Shown here piece after piece: positions 54,110 through 63,261 of a DNA stretch of 64,000 nucleotides. A program made the position numbers and the translations under genes. The DNA is from Hyphomicrobiales bacterium (GTDB lineage: Bacteria > Pseudomonadota > Alphaproteobacteria > Rhizobiales > Rhizobiaceae): contig UBUL01000018.1 of the NCBI GenBank assembly GCA_900468625.1, positions 186,001 through 250,000 on the forward strand. Direction: 5' to 3'. The notes beneath the pieces were generated by a model, which did no database searches, was not told the DNA's origin, and saw nothing but the letters and a program-made list of their open reading frames with translations. Within the stretch, counting starts at the first letter, position 1; each line of letters begins with the position of its first letter.

Positions 54110-56554
54110 ATGGAGAGCAACTCATTTGATGAGTTTCAGAGGCGTTTCAACCTGGCCCGCAGCGGCGGCGGCATCCTATTTTGTGGTGCCGGGTTTTCTG
54201 CGGATTGTCTGAATTTTAAGCCGAATGAAACGCTCGGCACGGGCGCACAACTGCTCAATCTCTTTAATACCCAACTCCGTCAGGAACCACCATACAGAGA
54301 CCTGCAAAACGCCGCCGATGCGCTAAATGAAAGCATTGCGGACAACGGCATGATGACACTCCTGAAAGAGAAGTTCACCGTTTCCGACGTAACCTCTGAT
54401 ATGGTCGACCTGTTATTCTACCCTTGGCAAGCGATCTATACGACAAATTACGACAATGCGCTCGAGATTGCGGCACAGACCGCGCATAAGCGGGCCGAGG
54501 GCCTCAACAACACCGACGATCCCGACACGGGCACGCCAAATCTCCCAATAATTCATCTGCATGGCTATGTGCAGAAATGGGACATACGCAATTTTCGTGA
54601 AAGCTGCGTCCTCGGTGCCGAAAGCTACTTGAAGCTTACCCTCGTAAAAAAATGGCTCGACCGTTTTCGGCGCGACATCGATCAGGCTCAGATAGTGGTC
54701 TTCGTCGGGTTTAACGCCGGCGATTTCCACCTCAACCAGGCGATCAACGATCTGACAGGCTTGCGTGAAAAGGCCTTTTTTATTAATCGCCCAACCGCCC
54801 AAGCCGATCCTGATATAATCGCAGCTCAAAAGCGGCTCGGCACGCCGTTCTTTATTGGTCGGGCTGGGCTTGCTGCCCTTGTCAAGGAACTTCTGGCCAA
54901 GGAGGCTCCGAAAGAGCCACGCTTGGCCAGTTTTACGAGATACACACCTTCTGATCCCGCGGCTACGGTTCCAACGCAGGCTCAGATTGAAGAGTTGTTT
55001 GTCTACGGCAAGATCGAACCCTCACAGCTTACGCGGGATTTGTCCAACGATATATCCGAGTACCACATACAGCGCAGCGCTATACAGGAAACACTGGCCG
55101 TCATCGCTGATAACGCCCGGATCGTGCTTCTCGAGGGGTATCCCTGCGATGGCAAGACCCTACTCACAACGGATCTTGCCTATCGCCTTTCGGGGGTAAG
55201 GCCGGTCTACCAGATGCGTCAAGCCTATGAAAACGTGCTTAACGAGGTCGCGGACATTCTTCACCATGCTCCGAACGCAGCGCTGATTATCGAGAACTGC
55301 TTTGATCTACCAGCAGAACGGATTGCCAGTATCGCGCGTCAGTTTGATGGGCAAGATGGCGTGTTGATCCTCACCAGCCGGGCCGTAGCGGTCGATGCCA
55401 GCCCTACTGGCCTCGCATCACTCGAAGACTTCCGCAGTTTCCGAAAGATGCCCCTTGTCCGACTTGACGAGAATGAAGCTCGCACCCTGAGCGACCTCGC
55501 CGATCAGATCGCCGGGTGGCGAGATTTTCATGCCCTTGATTCCGCTGCGCGGCTGCGCTTCATCCAGGACACATGCAAGGCAAGTCTGCCGCATTTCCTG
55601 ATGCGGTTGCTCCGGTCAGACTACGTTACACAGCGATATCGTGAAGAATTCAATAAGTTACCACTCAACCAGACCGAGCGTGCAACGATTATAATTGCGC
55701 TCTATCTCGCCCATATCGGCGAGAACGCACCGGTTTCCTTCCTCAGCAATGCGATGGAGAAGGATTGTGGCGCCATCATCGACACACTGAATGCTAGGGC
55801 CGGTAATGACACCTTCCGCCTCGTACGCAGAACGGGAGAGGTCATACAGACCGTACCCTCGATCGGGGCGCAGAATATACTGCAAAATCTGTTCAACGAT
55901 GCCGAAATCGTCGATGCTATCGTTCCGTTGTTAAAGCATCTAGCGACGACCTATCGCAATCCTTTCGAACAGCGCATGTTTAGTCAATTGATGCGATTTT
56001 CCATTCTTTCCGATGTCGTTACCGACAGGGACGAAATTGACCGGTTCTTCGAGCATAACAAGCAGGAACCGCAAATAAGGCGAATGCCGCTTTTCTGGTT
56101 GCAATGGCACATGGCAAAATGCGCTGCCGGCGAGCTTTTCGTGGCCGAGAAGCTTCTCGAACAGGGATATGGTGAAGCTACCGATTACGAACGCCGAACC
56201 GGAAAGAATTTCGATCGGCGCCAACTCCACGATCGGCGCGCAAAGTTTCTGATGTTGCGGGCGGATAAGAACAACCGCGCCGGGGTAGACCTTTTCAGAG
56301 ATTTCAAAGAAGCAATCGAACTGACTGACAAAATCCTGCGCCAGAATGACCCGCAGCACTTTCCCTTCGAGACTGTTGCAGAGATCCTGCGTACCCGTGG
56401 CGTGGTGGGTTACCGATTTGCCTACGGGCATGAGGAATTGATCGATAAATTGCTTGATCAGCTCGTAATCTATGCCCGCAAGCGAGTCAGCTCGCTTCCT
56501 TCCGGATACCAAAGGGACAAGGCCCAATCGGCGCTCGACAATGTTGGCTCATGA
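54110..56554 (+). CDS. SIR2-STAND NTPase (Avs5-like anti-phage defence protein)
   Basis: 814 residues from the ATG at 54110 (AGGAG ten bases before it; a TTG three codons upstream sits too close to that site). Domain 1 (about 18-265) is SIR2_2-like: G-A-G-F-S (26-30), T-T-N-Y-D-N with Asn113, L-H-G with His151, and V-F-V-G-F-N-A-G-D-F-H-L (197-208). Domain 2 (about 315-470) is a STAND-type P-loop ATPase: Walker A G-Y-P-C-D-G-K-T (343-350), I-I-E-N-C-F-D-L-P (393-401) and L-T-S-R sensor (421-424). The rest (about 470-814) is helical and probably the ligand sensor. In Avs5 and similar proteins phage recognition opens the ATPase and the SIR2 domain then destroys NAD+. Here it is a single gene, AT-richer than the neighbours, inserted between core genes. 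The defence role is inferred from architecture. Confidence 0.85.
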   Translation: MESNSFDEFQRRFNLARSGGGILFCGAGFSADCLNFKPNETLGTGAQLLNLFNTQLRQEPPYRDLQNAADALNESIADNGMMTLLKEKFTVSDVTSDMVDLLFYPWQAIYTTNYDNALEIAAQTAHKRAEGLNNTDDPDTGTPNLPIIHLHGYVQKWDIRNFRESCVLGAESYLKLTLVKKWLDRFRRDIDQAQIVVFVGFNAGDFHLNQAINDLTGLREKAFFINRPTAQADPDIIAAQKRLGTPFFIGRAGLAALVKELLAKEAPKEPRLASFTRYTPSDPAATVPTQAQIEELFVYGKIEPSQLTRDLSNDISEYHIQRSAIQETLAVIADNARIVLLEGYPCDGKTLLTTDLAYRLSGVRPVYQMRQAYENVLNEVADILHHAPNAALIIENCFDLPAERIASIARQFDGQDGVLILTSRAVAVDASPTGLASLEDFRSFRKMPLVRLDENEARTLSDLADQIAGWRDFHALDSAARLRFIQDTCKASLPHFLMRLLRSDYVTQRYREEFNKLPLNQTERATIIIALYLAHIGENAPVSFLSNAMEKDCGAIIDTLNARAGNDTFRLVRRTGEVIQTVPSIGAQNILQNLFNDAEIVDAIVPLLKHLATTYRNPFEQRMFSQLMRFSILSDVVTDRDEIDRFFEHNKQEPQIRRMPLFWLQWHMAKCAAGELFVAEKLLEQGYGEATDYERRTGKNFDRRQLHDRRAKFLMLRADKNNRAGVDLFRDFKEAIELTDKILRQNDPQHFPFETVAEILRTRGVVGYRFAYGHEELIDKLLDQLVIYARKRVSSLPSGYQRDKAQSALDNVGS

Positions 56555-56717
56555 TTGTGAGAGAGTGAATGTGACCTGGCACGAGATTTTGCCTTCATCT
56601 GCAACTGGAGACCGCTCCACGGTGATCTGATAGTCTGCTTTGGGCCGACTCGCGTTGAAGGCTGACCACAACCAGCTCCTACAAAGCGGGCCTTCGCGCC
56701 AGATGCAGCGAACGATT
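56549..56717 (-). pseudogene. possible remnant reading frame on the minus strand after the SIR2-STAND gene
   Basis: 56 codons without a start, ending S-P-V-A-D-E-G-K-I-S-C-Q-V-T-F-T-L-S-Q-S, with a mixed protein-like composition. It overlaps the last bases of the SIR2-STAND gene. It could be the tail of a gene broken when the island arrived, or chance. No family recognised. Confidence 0.25.
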
Positions 56718-56886
56718 GCTTAACGCCCCCTTTTCACGTTCTTGTGGGATTAGCAGAATGTCCGCCATACAGAAATGCACGTCAGAGCCGAAACGTCCGA
56801 ACGAAGGTACAAAGTCGTCATTCTATTCATCCCTGCGAGAAGGATGACCAGCCTCAACTCTACACAATTCCGAGGGGGAGCCATCC
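56555..56886. other. 332-base stretch on the right flank of the SIR2-STAND gene
   Basis: Contains the possible remnant frame and otherwise nothing recognised. There is no terminator hairpin directly after the SIR2-STAND stop and no IS or attachment sequence that I can see. Confidence 0.4.
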
Positions 56887-57075
56887 TCAATCCTCGATAC
56901 GCCGTGCTTCCGAGATCAGCATGATCGGAATGCCGTCGCGGATCGGATAGGCGAGGCGCGCCTTTTCCGAGATCAGCTCGTTCTTTTCCCGGTCATAGCT
57001 CAGCCGCCCCTTGGTGAGCGGGCAGACGAGCAGGTCGAGCAGTTTCGGATCGACCTTGCTGACGGTGATATCCAT
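56887..57075 (-). CDS. Trm112 family protein
   Basis: 62 residues: [18 protein letters not shown] and [11 protein letters not shown], the bacterial Trm112/YcaR small-protein pattern. The single Cys-Pro-Leu replaces the four-Cys zinc site of longer members. In eukaryotes Trm112 activates methyltransferases; the bacterial role is unclear. It lies ten bases downstream of the Lon-N-like gene. Confidence 0.92.
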   Translation of the reverse strand: MDITVSKVDPKLLDLLVCPLTKGRLSYDREKNELISEKARLAYPIRDGIPIMLISEARRIED

Positions 57076-57084
57076 CTGCGCCTC

Positions 57085-57744
57085 CTACTGCAGCAGCGAA
57101 TCGGTGTCGCCGGAGCTTGCCAGCACGATCTTGACGATGGCGATGAAGGTTTCGGCGCGGGTTTTGAGATCAGGCGCTTCCAGAAGAGCCTGCTTTTCGG
57201 CCGGATCGAAGGGCGCCATCATCGACAGCGAATTGACCAGCATCATATTGTCGGCCCTCTCGACACTTTCCCAATCCGCCTCGAGCTTGTTGGCCTCTAG
57301 ATAGGCCCGGAAAGCCGAAAGCAGTGCCGCGCGATCGACCGTTCCTTCCTCATGATGGGAGGTGAGGTCGGAGATGAAGGGCGTGATGCGGAAGGTGCGG
57401 TAGGGCTGGTGGCCGGTGATCTCATCCATCAGCCGGAAGCGGCATATGCCCGTCAGCGCGGCGATATAGCGCCCGTCGCCGGTTTCGGCGATGGAAGTGA
57501 TGCGCCCAAGGCAGCCGACATGCGAGAGGTTCGAGGATTCTGGCGGTTCCGAAAGAGCGGGCTGCACGATGCCGACCAGCCTGTTGCCGGCGATCGCCGC
57601 ATCGAACATGGCAAGATAGCGCGGCTCGAAAATATTGAGCGGCAATTGCGCGCCGGGCAGCAGCAACGCACCGGACAGGGGAAAGACGACGACCGATTCG
57701 GGCAGATCGCCCGGTTTCAGATATCTGGCATTGCCGACTTGCAT
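57085..57744 (-). CDS. LON peptidase substrate-binding domain protein
   Basis: 219 residues from the ATG at 57744 (an ATG three codons up is possible). V-V-F-P-L-S-G-A-L-L-L-P-G-A-Q-L-P-L-N-I-F-E-P-R-Y (about 19-43) and V-G-C-L-G-R-I are typical of the Lon N-terminal domain alone. It has no protease or ATPase domain, so it is a stand-alone LON-domain protein of unknown role. Probably co-transcribed with the Trm112 gene. Confidence 0.9.
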   Translation of the reverse strand: MQVGNARYLKPGDLPESVVVFPLSGALLLPGAQLPLNIFEPRYLAMFDAAIAGNRLVGIVQPALSEPPESSNLSHVGCLGRITSIAETGDGRYIAALTGICRFRLMDEITGHQPYRTFRITPFISDLTSHHEEGTVDRAALLSAFRAYLEANKLEADWESVERADNMMLVNSLSMMAPFDPAEKQALLEAPDLKTRAETFIAIVKIVLASSGDTDSLLQ

Positions 57745-57774
57745 CTCTTCCATCCCGCTGCAGCGCCGCGCCTC

Positions 57775-57870
57775 GTATGTGACACGCAAAGGTCGCCGCA
57801 GCACCTTTAGATCCGCTGCATAATTTTATCCTTAAACCGATCCCGATTTAAGGATTCATGCAGCGGATCG
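57775..57870. repeat. family C long palindromic repeat
   Basis: GTGACACGCAAAGGTCG, then GATCCGCTGCAT (57810-57821) pairs with ATGCAGCGGATC (57858-57869), with inner arms TCCTTAAA/TTTAAGGA. The first half matches 27885-27940. It lies in the 350-base gap between the Lon-N-like and thioredoxin genes; the remaining gap (57870-58094) shows no gene. Confidence 0.75.
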
Positions 57871-58094
57871 CTGCGCCACAGTGGGCCGCGCAGGGGAACG
57901 ACACACATCGCGGTTATCGCCCTTCACGCGCCGCGTTACCAATAATGTGAGCCTGTCTGCCGAAAACACAAGGGCGTTTTCGTTGAAAATGCCCATGCGC
58001 TCCGTTTGCAGACTACACCGGGACGGCCACCTGACAGGAGATCGGACGGAAGGTTCCGCACGATCGCCATACCCTTGGGAAAAAAATAGGCCCT

Positions 58095-59069
58095 TTACGA
58101 AAACAGAATAGAGGAAAGCTTGCGCCGGGCCGCGATCGTCGCAGGATCCTTCGGCCCCCATACCTCGAAGAATTCCAGCAGCTGGCGGCGCGCGCCGTCG
58201 TCGTCGTAGCTGCGATCCTTGCGCATGACGGCAAGCAGATGATCGGCCGCCTCTTCCCGCTTGCCTTCGACATTGCGGATCTTGGCGAGCTTGATGCGCT
58301 GCTCGTGATTGTCGGGATTGAGGGCAAGCTCATGCTCGATCGCAACGGGATCGCCAAGTTTACGGGCTTCGTCGATCTGATCGAGCTTCTTGACCACGGC
58401 CTGAATGCCGGCATCGTTGGTCAGCGTCTCCGGCAGATCGGCAAGCGCTTCGCGGGCACGCTGGCTCTGTCCGGCGGCGATCATGCATTCCGCCATGCCG
58501 GCAAGCGCCTTGGCATTTTCGGGATCCGCCTGCAGCACCGCGCCGAAGAGCTCGGCGGCACCATTGACATCGCCGGCGGCAAGCAGGCCGCTCGCCTCTT
58601 CCAGAACGGCGGCAATCTCGGCTGCCTGATCGTCTGCGCCGCCTGCCGGACCGCCGAGACGATCGATGAACTGGCGGACCTGGCTTTCCGGAACCGCGCC
58701 CATGAAACCGTCGGCCGGACGGCCGTTGACGAAGGCGATGACGGCCGGGATCGACTGGATGCCGAGCTGGCCGGCGATCGACGGATGATCGTCGATATTC
58801 ATCTTGACCAGCTTGACGCGGCCCTGGGCTTCGGTGACGACCTTTTCCAGCACCGGCGTCAGCTGCTTGCACGGGCCGCACCAGGGCGCCCAGAAATCGA
58901 CCAGCACCGGCTGCTTGCGCGATTCCTCGATAACGTCCTTGGCGAAATTGGCTGTCGTCGTGTCCTTGATCGGCGAAGCGCCGCCGGCAGCCGGCGCGGC
59001 ACCAAAGGATGCCGAGGCTGACATCTGCCCGCCGAAGGAAGCGTTATAGGGATTGTTCGAACCGCTCAT
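58095..59069 (-). CDS. thioredoxin / co-chaperone YbbN-like protein
   Basis: 324 residues from the ATG at 59069. A Ser/Ala-rich start, a thioredoxin domain with D-F-W-A-P-W-C-G-P-C-K (WCGPC at 63-67), then TPR-like helices (about 165-320) with A-x-x-L-F-x-x-V-L-x-x-D-P-E-N-A-K-A-L. This thioredoxin-plus-TPR layout is the YbbN/CnoX type, a redox chaperone that hands proteins to GroEL. Unlike E. coli YbbN it keeps a full CGPC site. Confidence 0.92.
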   Translation of the reverse strand: MSGSNNPYNASFGGQMSASASFGAAPAAGGASPIKDTTTANFAKDVIEESRKQPVLVDFWAPWCGPCKQLTPVLEKVVTEAQGRVKLVKMNIDDHPSIAGQLGIQSIPAVIAFVNGRPADGFMGAVPESQVRQFIDRLGGPAGGADDQAAEIAAVLEEASGLLAAGDVNGAAELFGAVLQADPENAKALAGMAECMIAAGQSQRAREALADLPETLTNDAGIQAVVKKLDQIDEARKLGDPVAIEHELALNPDNHEQRIKLAKIRNVEGKREEAADHLLAVMRKDRSYDDDGARRQLLEFFEVWGPKDPATIAARRKLSSILFS

Positions 59070-59226
59070 GAGTGTCTCCCGCCTGCCGGCATCCTTGATC
59101 TTGTGAGGAGCATGATTCCCAAACAAACGATGAAGTCCGCCTGGCAGCACGCCGAATGGAATGGTCAAAGCACGCGGACAATCCAAAGAGAAGCCGCCCG
59201 CCACATCTTAGCGCTAAAATCGTACC

Positions 59227-59736
59227 TTAGCTCGTCACTTTCAAGACTAGCGGCGTATGGCCCGTCGCTTCCATGAAACGCAGGAGATCGGCGCTGGCGA
59301 TCGATGTCGTCGCATCGTTCGACAGCGGATGGCAATTGACGACGTCATGCGCCATCAGCTCGGCATCGAGAATGAAGGTGACATTCCCGGCCGTATCGTT
59401 GATCGCGCCGAATGCCGTCACGGAGCCTGGGATGACGCCGAGATACTCCATCAGCTTTTCCGGCTTGCCGAAGGACACCTTGCTTGCCGCGCCGATCAGC
59501 GTGTGCACGGTCTTCAGATCGACGGTCGCGTTTTCCTCGACGGTCAGCAGGAAGAAATTGTCCTTCTTATCCTTCACGAACAGGTTCTTCGTGTGGCCGC
59601 CCGGGATCTCGTCGCGCAGCGACACCGATTCGGCAACCGTGAAGACCGGGGCATGATCCTTGGTCGTATGGCTGATGCCGAGCCCGTCCAGGAATCGGAA
59701 AAGATCGTCGCGGTTTTTCGGGCTGGTCTCTGTCAT
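59227..59736 (-). CDS. prolyl-tRNA deacylase (ProX/YbaK-type editing domain)
   Basis: 169 residues from the ATG at 59736. The H-T-K-N-L-F-V-K-D-K-K-D segment (about 48-59), G-x-x-P-G-S-V-T-A-F-G-A-I-N-D and N-C-H-P-L-S-N-D-A-T are those of the free-standing INS-like domain (PrdX/ProX) that removes alanine from tRNA-Pro. It works in trans to ProRS. It stands alone and divergent from the tRNA-Gly gene. Confidence 0.93.
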   Translation of the reverse strand: MTETSPKNRDDLFRFLDGLGISHTTKDHAPVFTVAESVSLRDEIPGGHTKNLFVKDKKDNFFLLTVEENATVDLKTVHTLIGAASKVSFGKPEKLMEYLGVIPGSVTAFGAINDTAGNVTFILDAELMAHDVVNCHPLSNDATTSIASADLLRFMEATGHTPLVLKVTS

Positions 59737-59807
59737 GGCGTCTCGCAATGAAAAATGGTCCGCTCCTGATACGTCGCCCACAATTTCATTGCAATCTTCG
59801 AGACGAC

Positions 59808-59830
59808 AAAGCCCGGCGTTTCCGGGCTTT
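59808..59830. other. hairpin between the ProX-like gene and tRNA-Gly
   Basis: AAAGCCCGG and CCGGGCTTT, a perfect 9-bp stem with a five-base loop. There is no T run, so a terminator role is uncertain. Confidence 0.5.
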
Positions 59831-59980
59831 CCGGCGCCTCGCGAAAAGAAGATGCAATTTTTCTTCGCGAACTCGTCATTTCCCTGTTGCATTTGAAAAA
59901 TGGTTAGGCCATATAGCGCCCGTCGCCGCAAGACGACGCCCAGCGGTCCAACACACTACCCCGGATCGCGACGGGAATGA

Positions 59981-60055
59981 GCGGGTGTAGCTCAGGGGTA
60001 GAGCACAACCTTGCCAAGGTTGGGGTCGAGGGTTCGAATCCCTTCGCCCGCTCCA
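59981..60055 (+). tRNA. tRNA-Gly (anticodon GCC)
   Basis: 75 bases with encoded CCA. Acceptor GCGGGTG pairs with CGCCCGC; D-arm GTAGCTCAGGGGTAGAGC; anticodon arm CAACCTTGCCAAGGTTG with GCC; T-arm GAGGGTTCGAATCCCTT. It is a single tRNA. Confidence 0.97.
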
Positions 60056-60389
60056 GTTTTCTCAAAAAAATCAAAATGTTAAGCCTCTTTGAGGCGCGAT
60101 GCAGGTCTGACTCACGCCTTCGGCTACCTCCGGCCCTTATCGCTGCCTGCATGCCGGGAGCGCGGCGGGAAGCGATTCTCGAAAAAATCCCGTGTCCAAT
60201 AAGGGCGCTTTCTGAGGCCAAAGGTCGAAGTTAGCCTGTAGCTCGTAGACGTACTCGAAGACGCAACAAGCATGCCTCTTCCTTTGCCCATCTTCGCTGG
60301 GCAGCAAGAGGCCCGGGGTCTCAAATCAGTCTCATTTGGCATTAAGGTCGGCACAGCGAATGGATGGACGGAACGCGGTAACTGCTCGC
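60056..60389. other. 334-base stretch between tRNA-Gly and the DUF1007 gene, no gene seen
   Basis: It begins with an A-rich run after the tRNA (TTTTCTCAAAAAAATC) and otherwise shows no repeat or fold that I can identify. It should hold the DUF1007 promoter. The 3' side of the tRNA shows no integrase or duplicated tRNA end. Confidence 0.45.
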
Positions 60390-61031
60390 ATGAAAACAAA
60401 GATTTCCCTGCTGGTTGCGGTGCTGTCGCTTCTGCCCATTCCCGCATTTGCCCATCCGCATATCTTCATCGACGCCAAATTCGAGGTCGTGGCGGCGCCC
60501 GACGGCTCCATCGGCGAGCTGCGCAATGTCTGGAGCTTCGACGAGGTGTTCACCTCCTCCGTCCTCATGGATTACGGCAAGGGCAACAACCAGTCGCTGA
60601 CTCCAAGCGAGCTCAAGGCCGTGGGAAAGACGGTTCGGGATTCGCTGGCGCAGTATGGTTACTATACGAACGTCACCAGCAACGGCAAAGCGGTGCCGAT
60701 GGCCAAGCCGGATGCGATTGAGGCCGACTACAAGGACGGCTCGCTGACGCTGACCTTTTCGCTGAAGCCGGAGCAGAAGACCTTCCTCAAGGGAACCACG
60801 ATCTTCGGGATCTACGACAAGACGCTGTATACGGCGGTCGATTTCGCCACAGACAACGACCTCAGCACATCGGGATCAACCTTCGGCCGCTGCAAGCGCA
60901 AGGTGATCAGGCCCAATCCCAAGGAAGTCATGGCGGAAAACCAAGCCGCGCTGACGAGCATGTTCTTCAGCGATCCGAAGGGTACGGACTACTCACTGCT
61001 GGTCGCCACGCGGCTGGAAGTCCAGTGCTGA
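60390..61031 (+). CDS. DUF1007 family periplasmic protein
   Basis: 213 residues from the ATG at 60390. Signal peptide at 1-21, and the mature protein starts with the metal-type motif H-P-H-I-F-I-D-A-K (about 22-30) typical of DUF1007; V-W-S-F-D-E-V-F-T-S-S follows. DUF1007 proteins are often encoded beside nickel or zinc transporters and are thought to bind metals. Here no transporter is adjacent; a PAP2 phosphatase is convergent. Confidence 0.88.
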   Translation: MKTKISLLVAVLSLLPIPAFAHPHIFIDAKFEVVAAPDGSIGELRNVWSFDEVFTSSVLMDYGKGNNQSLTPSELKAVGKTVRDSLAQYGYYTNVTSNGKAVPMAKPDAIEADYKDGSLTLTFSLKPEQKTFLKGTTIFGIYDKTLYTAVDFATDNDLSTSGSTFGRCKRKVIRPNPKEVMAENQAALTSMFFSDPKGTDYSLLVATRLEVQC

Positions 61032-61052
61032 TCCCGCAAAGGACATCTTCCC

Positions 61053-61799
61053 TCACTTGAAAGGCGGGCCGTCATCTTCGGCAGATCTCTTGCTGCTTGC
61101 AGCAGGCGATATATAGCGCCGGGCGATGATCCAGCAGGCGAGCGCCCAGCTCGCACCGGCGCACCAGCCGCCGAGAACGTCGGTCGGATAATGCACGCCC
61201 AGATAGACCCGGCTCGCGCCGATCATCAATGTCAGCAGGATGCCGGCCGCGACGGTGAAGACGCGCGTCGACCGATGGGGCCGGGTGCCGGAGATCAGCG
61301 CCGCGAGTGTCAGATAGGTCACGGCCGACACCATTGCATGGCCGCTCGGAAAGCTCGGATCGTGAACCTCGACCAAATGCGGCACGATATCCGGCCGCGG
61401 CCGCGCGACGCCGACCTTCAAGGCCGCGCTCAGTGCCCAGCCACCGAGCACCGAGGCAAGGACGAAGAGCGCAATGGCGCGCTTCCGGTCGAGCAGCAGA
61501 TAAATCGTCACCAGAGCCGTCATCAGCGCCAGCACGGTCGTCCCGCCGAGACTTGTGATGTCCCTGACGGCATGGGTCAGCCATCCCGGCCCGATAGGAA
61601 CGGAGAGATCGCTAGGCTGGCGCAGCGCAAGCAATATCGCCTCGTCGAACCTTTTCGTGCTGCCTTCGAGAACCTCGCTGGTCAGATAGACGAACAGCAG
61701 AATTCCTCCCGAGAGGGCTGCGAACATCACGAGCATCAGAGGCTCGTAACGGTCGAGCCATCCAGGTATGCCCGATTTGCCGAGTGGCCGATCCTTCAT
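61053..61799 (-). CDS. PAP2 family phosphatase
   Basis: 248 residues from the ATG at 61799. Six membrane helices; the phosphatase motifs K-V-G-V-A-R-P-R-P (about 126-134), P-S-G-H-A-M (about 151-156) and S-R-V-Y-L-G-V-H-Y-P-T-D (about 189-200) are complete. It acts on lipid phosphates or undecaprenyl pyrophosphate in the inner membrane. The frame is open further upstream but without family sequence. Confidence 0.92.
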   Translation of the reverse strand: MKDRPLGKSGIPGWLDRYEPLMLVMFAALSGGILLFVYLTSEVLEGSTKRFDEAILLALRQPSDLSVPIGPGWLTHAVRDITSLGGTTVLALMTALVTIYLLLDRKRAIALFVLASVLGGWALSAALKVGVARPRPDIVPHLVEVHDPSFPSGHAMVSAVTYLTLAALISGTRPHRSTRVFTVAAGILLTLMIGASRVYLGVHYPTDVLGGWCAGASWALACWIIARRYISPAASSKRSAEDDGPPFK

Positions 61800-62261
61800 G
61801 CGCTCAAACCTGCCTGTCGCGTCTTCATGCTGAAACCTTCGCTTCCGGGATGCGGCCACGCACGACTCCGGGGCCCTGATGTGCCGAGCCGCGCCCACGA
61901 CGATCGCCGATGATCGCGGCGGCACTCCGACGCCGCCGAAATCGGATCGATTTCCATCTAGGAACGAAACGAACAGGTGCCAATAGCGGGGAAAAATCAT
62001 TGCACTGCATTTGGCGCCGCAACGTTTCAGGTTCGTGAAATGTTACATCACTATCGTTACCCCTTCTCTTTGCAATCGTGGCGGTAGCCGGATGAAGAAA
62101 ATCGGGGGTCTGCTCCAATATGAGAAACTCGCTTCGGCTGACAGGGCCGGAGGAATACCATGCCCCATCGCCCACAAGCGTTGCAAAGCGATCACGCCGC
62201 CGGTCATGCGCGATGATTGCTCTAAAGTTTTTGCTATTTTCGAAAGCTTGAGCTGTGTTAG
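61800..62261. other. first part of a 613-base gap, no gene seen
   Basis: This is the region upstream of the PAP2 gene and probably contains its promoter. I see no protein, RNA or repeat here until the family A element at 62262. Confidence 0.4.
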
Positions 62262-62373
62262 AGCATGATGTCGAAAAGTGTGAGCGGTTTTCGTACGACG
62301 TCATACTCTACTTTTTGATTCTGGAGCGGTTTCGGATTCTCGGTCGTTTCGACCTAAAATCATCCGGCTCTAG
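62262..62373. repeat. RIME-like mosaic palindromic element (family A copy 3, inverted)
   Basis: AGAGCATGATG opens it and GACCTAAAATCATCCGGCTCT closes it, so the two modules lie in the opposite order to 7064-7178. It ends next to the MipA-like gene start region. Confidence 0.75.
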
Positions 62374-62412
62374 TTGTACCGCAGGGGCGATCTGGGAGCG
62401 GGTGTTATCAGA

Positions 62413-63261
62413 GTGTTAAGTGTTGGGACATCTTTTTCCACCCGGCTGTTGGCCTTTGCCGGGACGGGTTTTCTGACGGCATTCGTGACTTGCGCGTTTC
62501 CCGTGTCGTCCAAAGCCGAGAACGCTGCAAAATCCCCGTCCAATACCTGGGTTGTCACGCTTGGCGCGACCGTGGAGTACGGCCCAAGCTATGAAGGCTC
62601 AAAGCATTATACCTTCGGCGCCCTTCCCTCCTTCGACATCCATCGTTTGGGCGAGGTGCCCGAATACAGTGCTCCGGACGACAATTTCAACTTTCAGCTT
62701 TTCGATCTCGGCGGCGTCGAAATCGGTCCTGTGGTAGGGTTGAGAGACGATCGCCTGGACCTTAACAATCTGCATCTGCAAAGCCAGCGCAGGGTGCGCT
62801 GGAACTTCGATGCGGGTGGCTTCGCCCAATATTGGCTGATGGAAAACAAGCTGCGGCTCCGCACGGAGCTACGCCAATCGCTGTGGGGTGGCGATGGTCT
62901 GGTCGGCGATTTCGCACTCGACTGGTTCCAGCCCGTCGGCGACAAATGGCTGCTCTCGGCCGGCCCCCGCCTGTCGATGGCAAACTCCACCTATATGCGC
63001 AGCAATTTCGGCATCTCGCCGGCCCAGGCGGCAAGAAACGGCCGTGTCAGCGCCTTCGACGCGGGCGCCGGCGTGAAATCCGTCGGCTTTACTGTCGCCG
63101 CGACCTACACGATCTCGCCGGAGTGGAGCGTGCAGGTCTATGGCAAGTATAACCGCCTGGTGGGCGATGCAGCCGACAGCCCGATTACGGCGAAGTTCGG
63201 CTCACCCAACCAGAACATCATCGGCTTTACGCTGAACCGGAGCTTCAACGTCAATTTTTGA
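62413..63261 (+). CDS. MipA/OmpV family outer-membrane protein
   Basis: 282 residues if translation starts at the GTG at 62413 (GGGAG 14 bases before it); a TTG at 62374 would add 13 residues but has no visible site. Signal peptide with Ser-Ser-Lys-Ala end. The domain begins V-V-T-L-G-A-T-V-E-Y-G-P-S-Y-E-G-S-K and ends with alternating strands and a terminal aromatic (N-V-N-F), as in MipA/OmpV beta barrels. MipA links peptidoglycan enzymes in E. coli; the role here is unknown. Its 3' end overlaps the cfa gene end by 60 bases. Confidence 0.87.
   Translation: MLSVGTSFSTRLLAFAGTGFLTAFVTCAFPVSSKAENAAKSPSNTWVVTLGATVEYGPSYEGSKHYTFGALPSFDIHRLGEVPEYSAPDDNFNFQLFDLGGVEIGPVVGLRDDRLDLNNLHLQSQRRVRWNFDAGGFAQYWLMENKLRLRTELRQSLWGGDGLVGDFALDWFQPVGDKWLLSAGPRLSMANSTYMRSNFGISPAQAARNGRVSAFDAGAGVKSVGFTVAATYTISPEWSVQVYGKYNRLVGDAADSPITAKFGSPNQNIIGFTLNRSFNVNF

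Noticed and set aside
59981..60389. Integration site at tRNA-Gly
   Set aside because: No duplicated tRNA 3' end, integrase or composition shift follows the tRNA; the downstream genes look like core chromosome.
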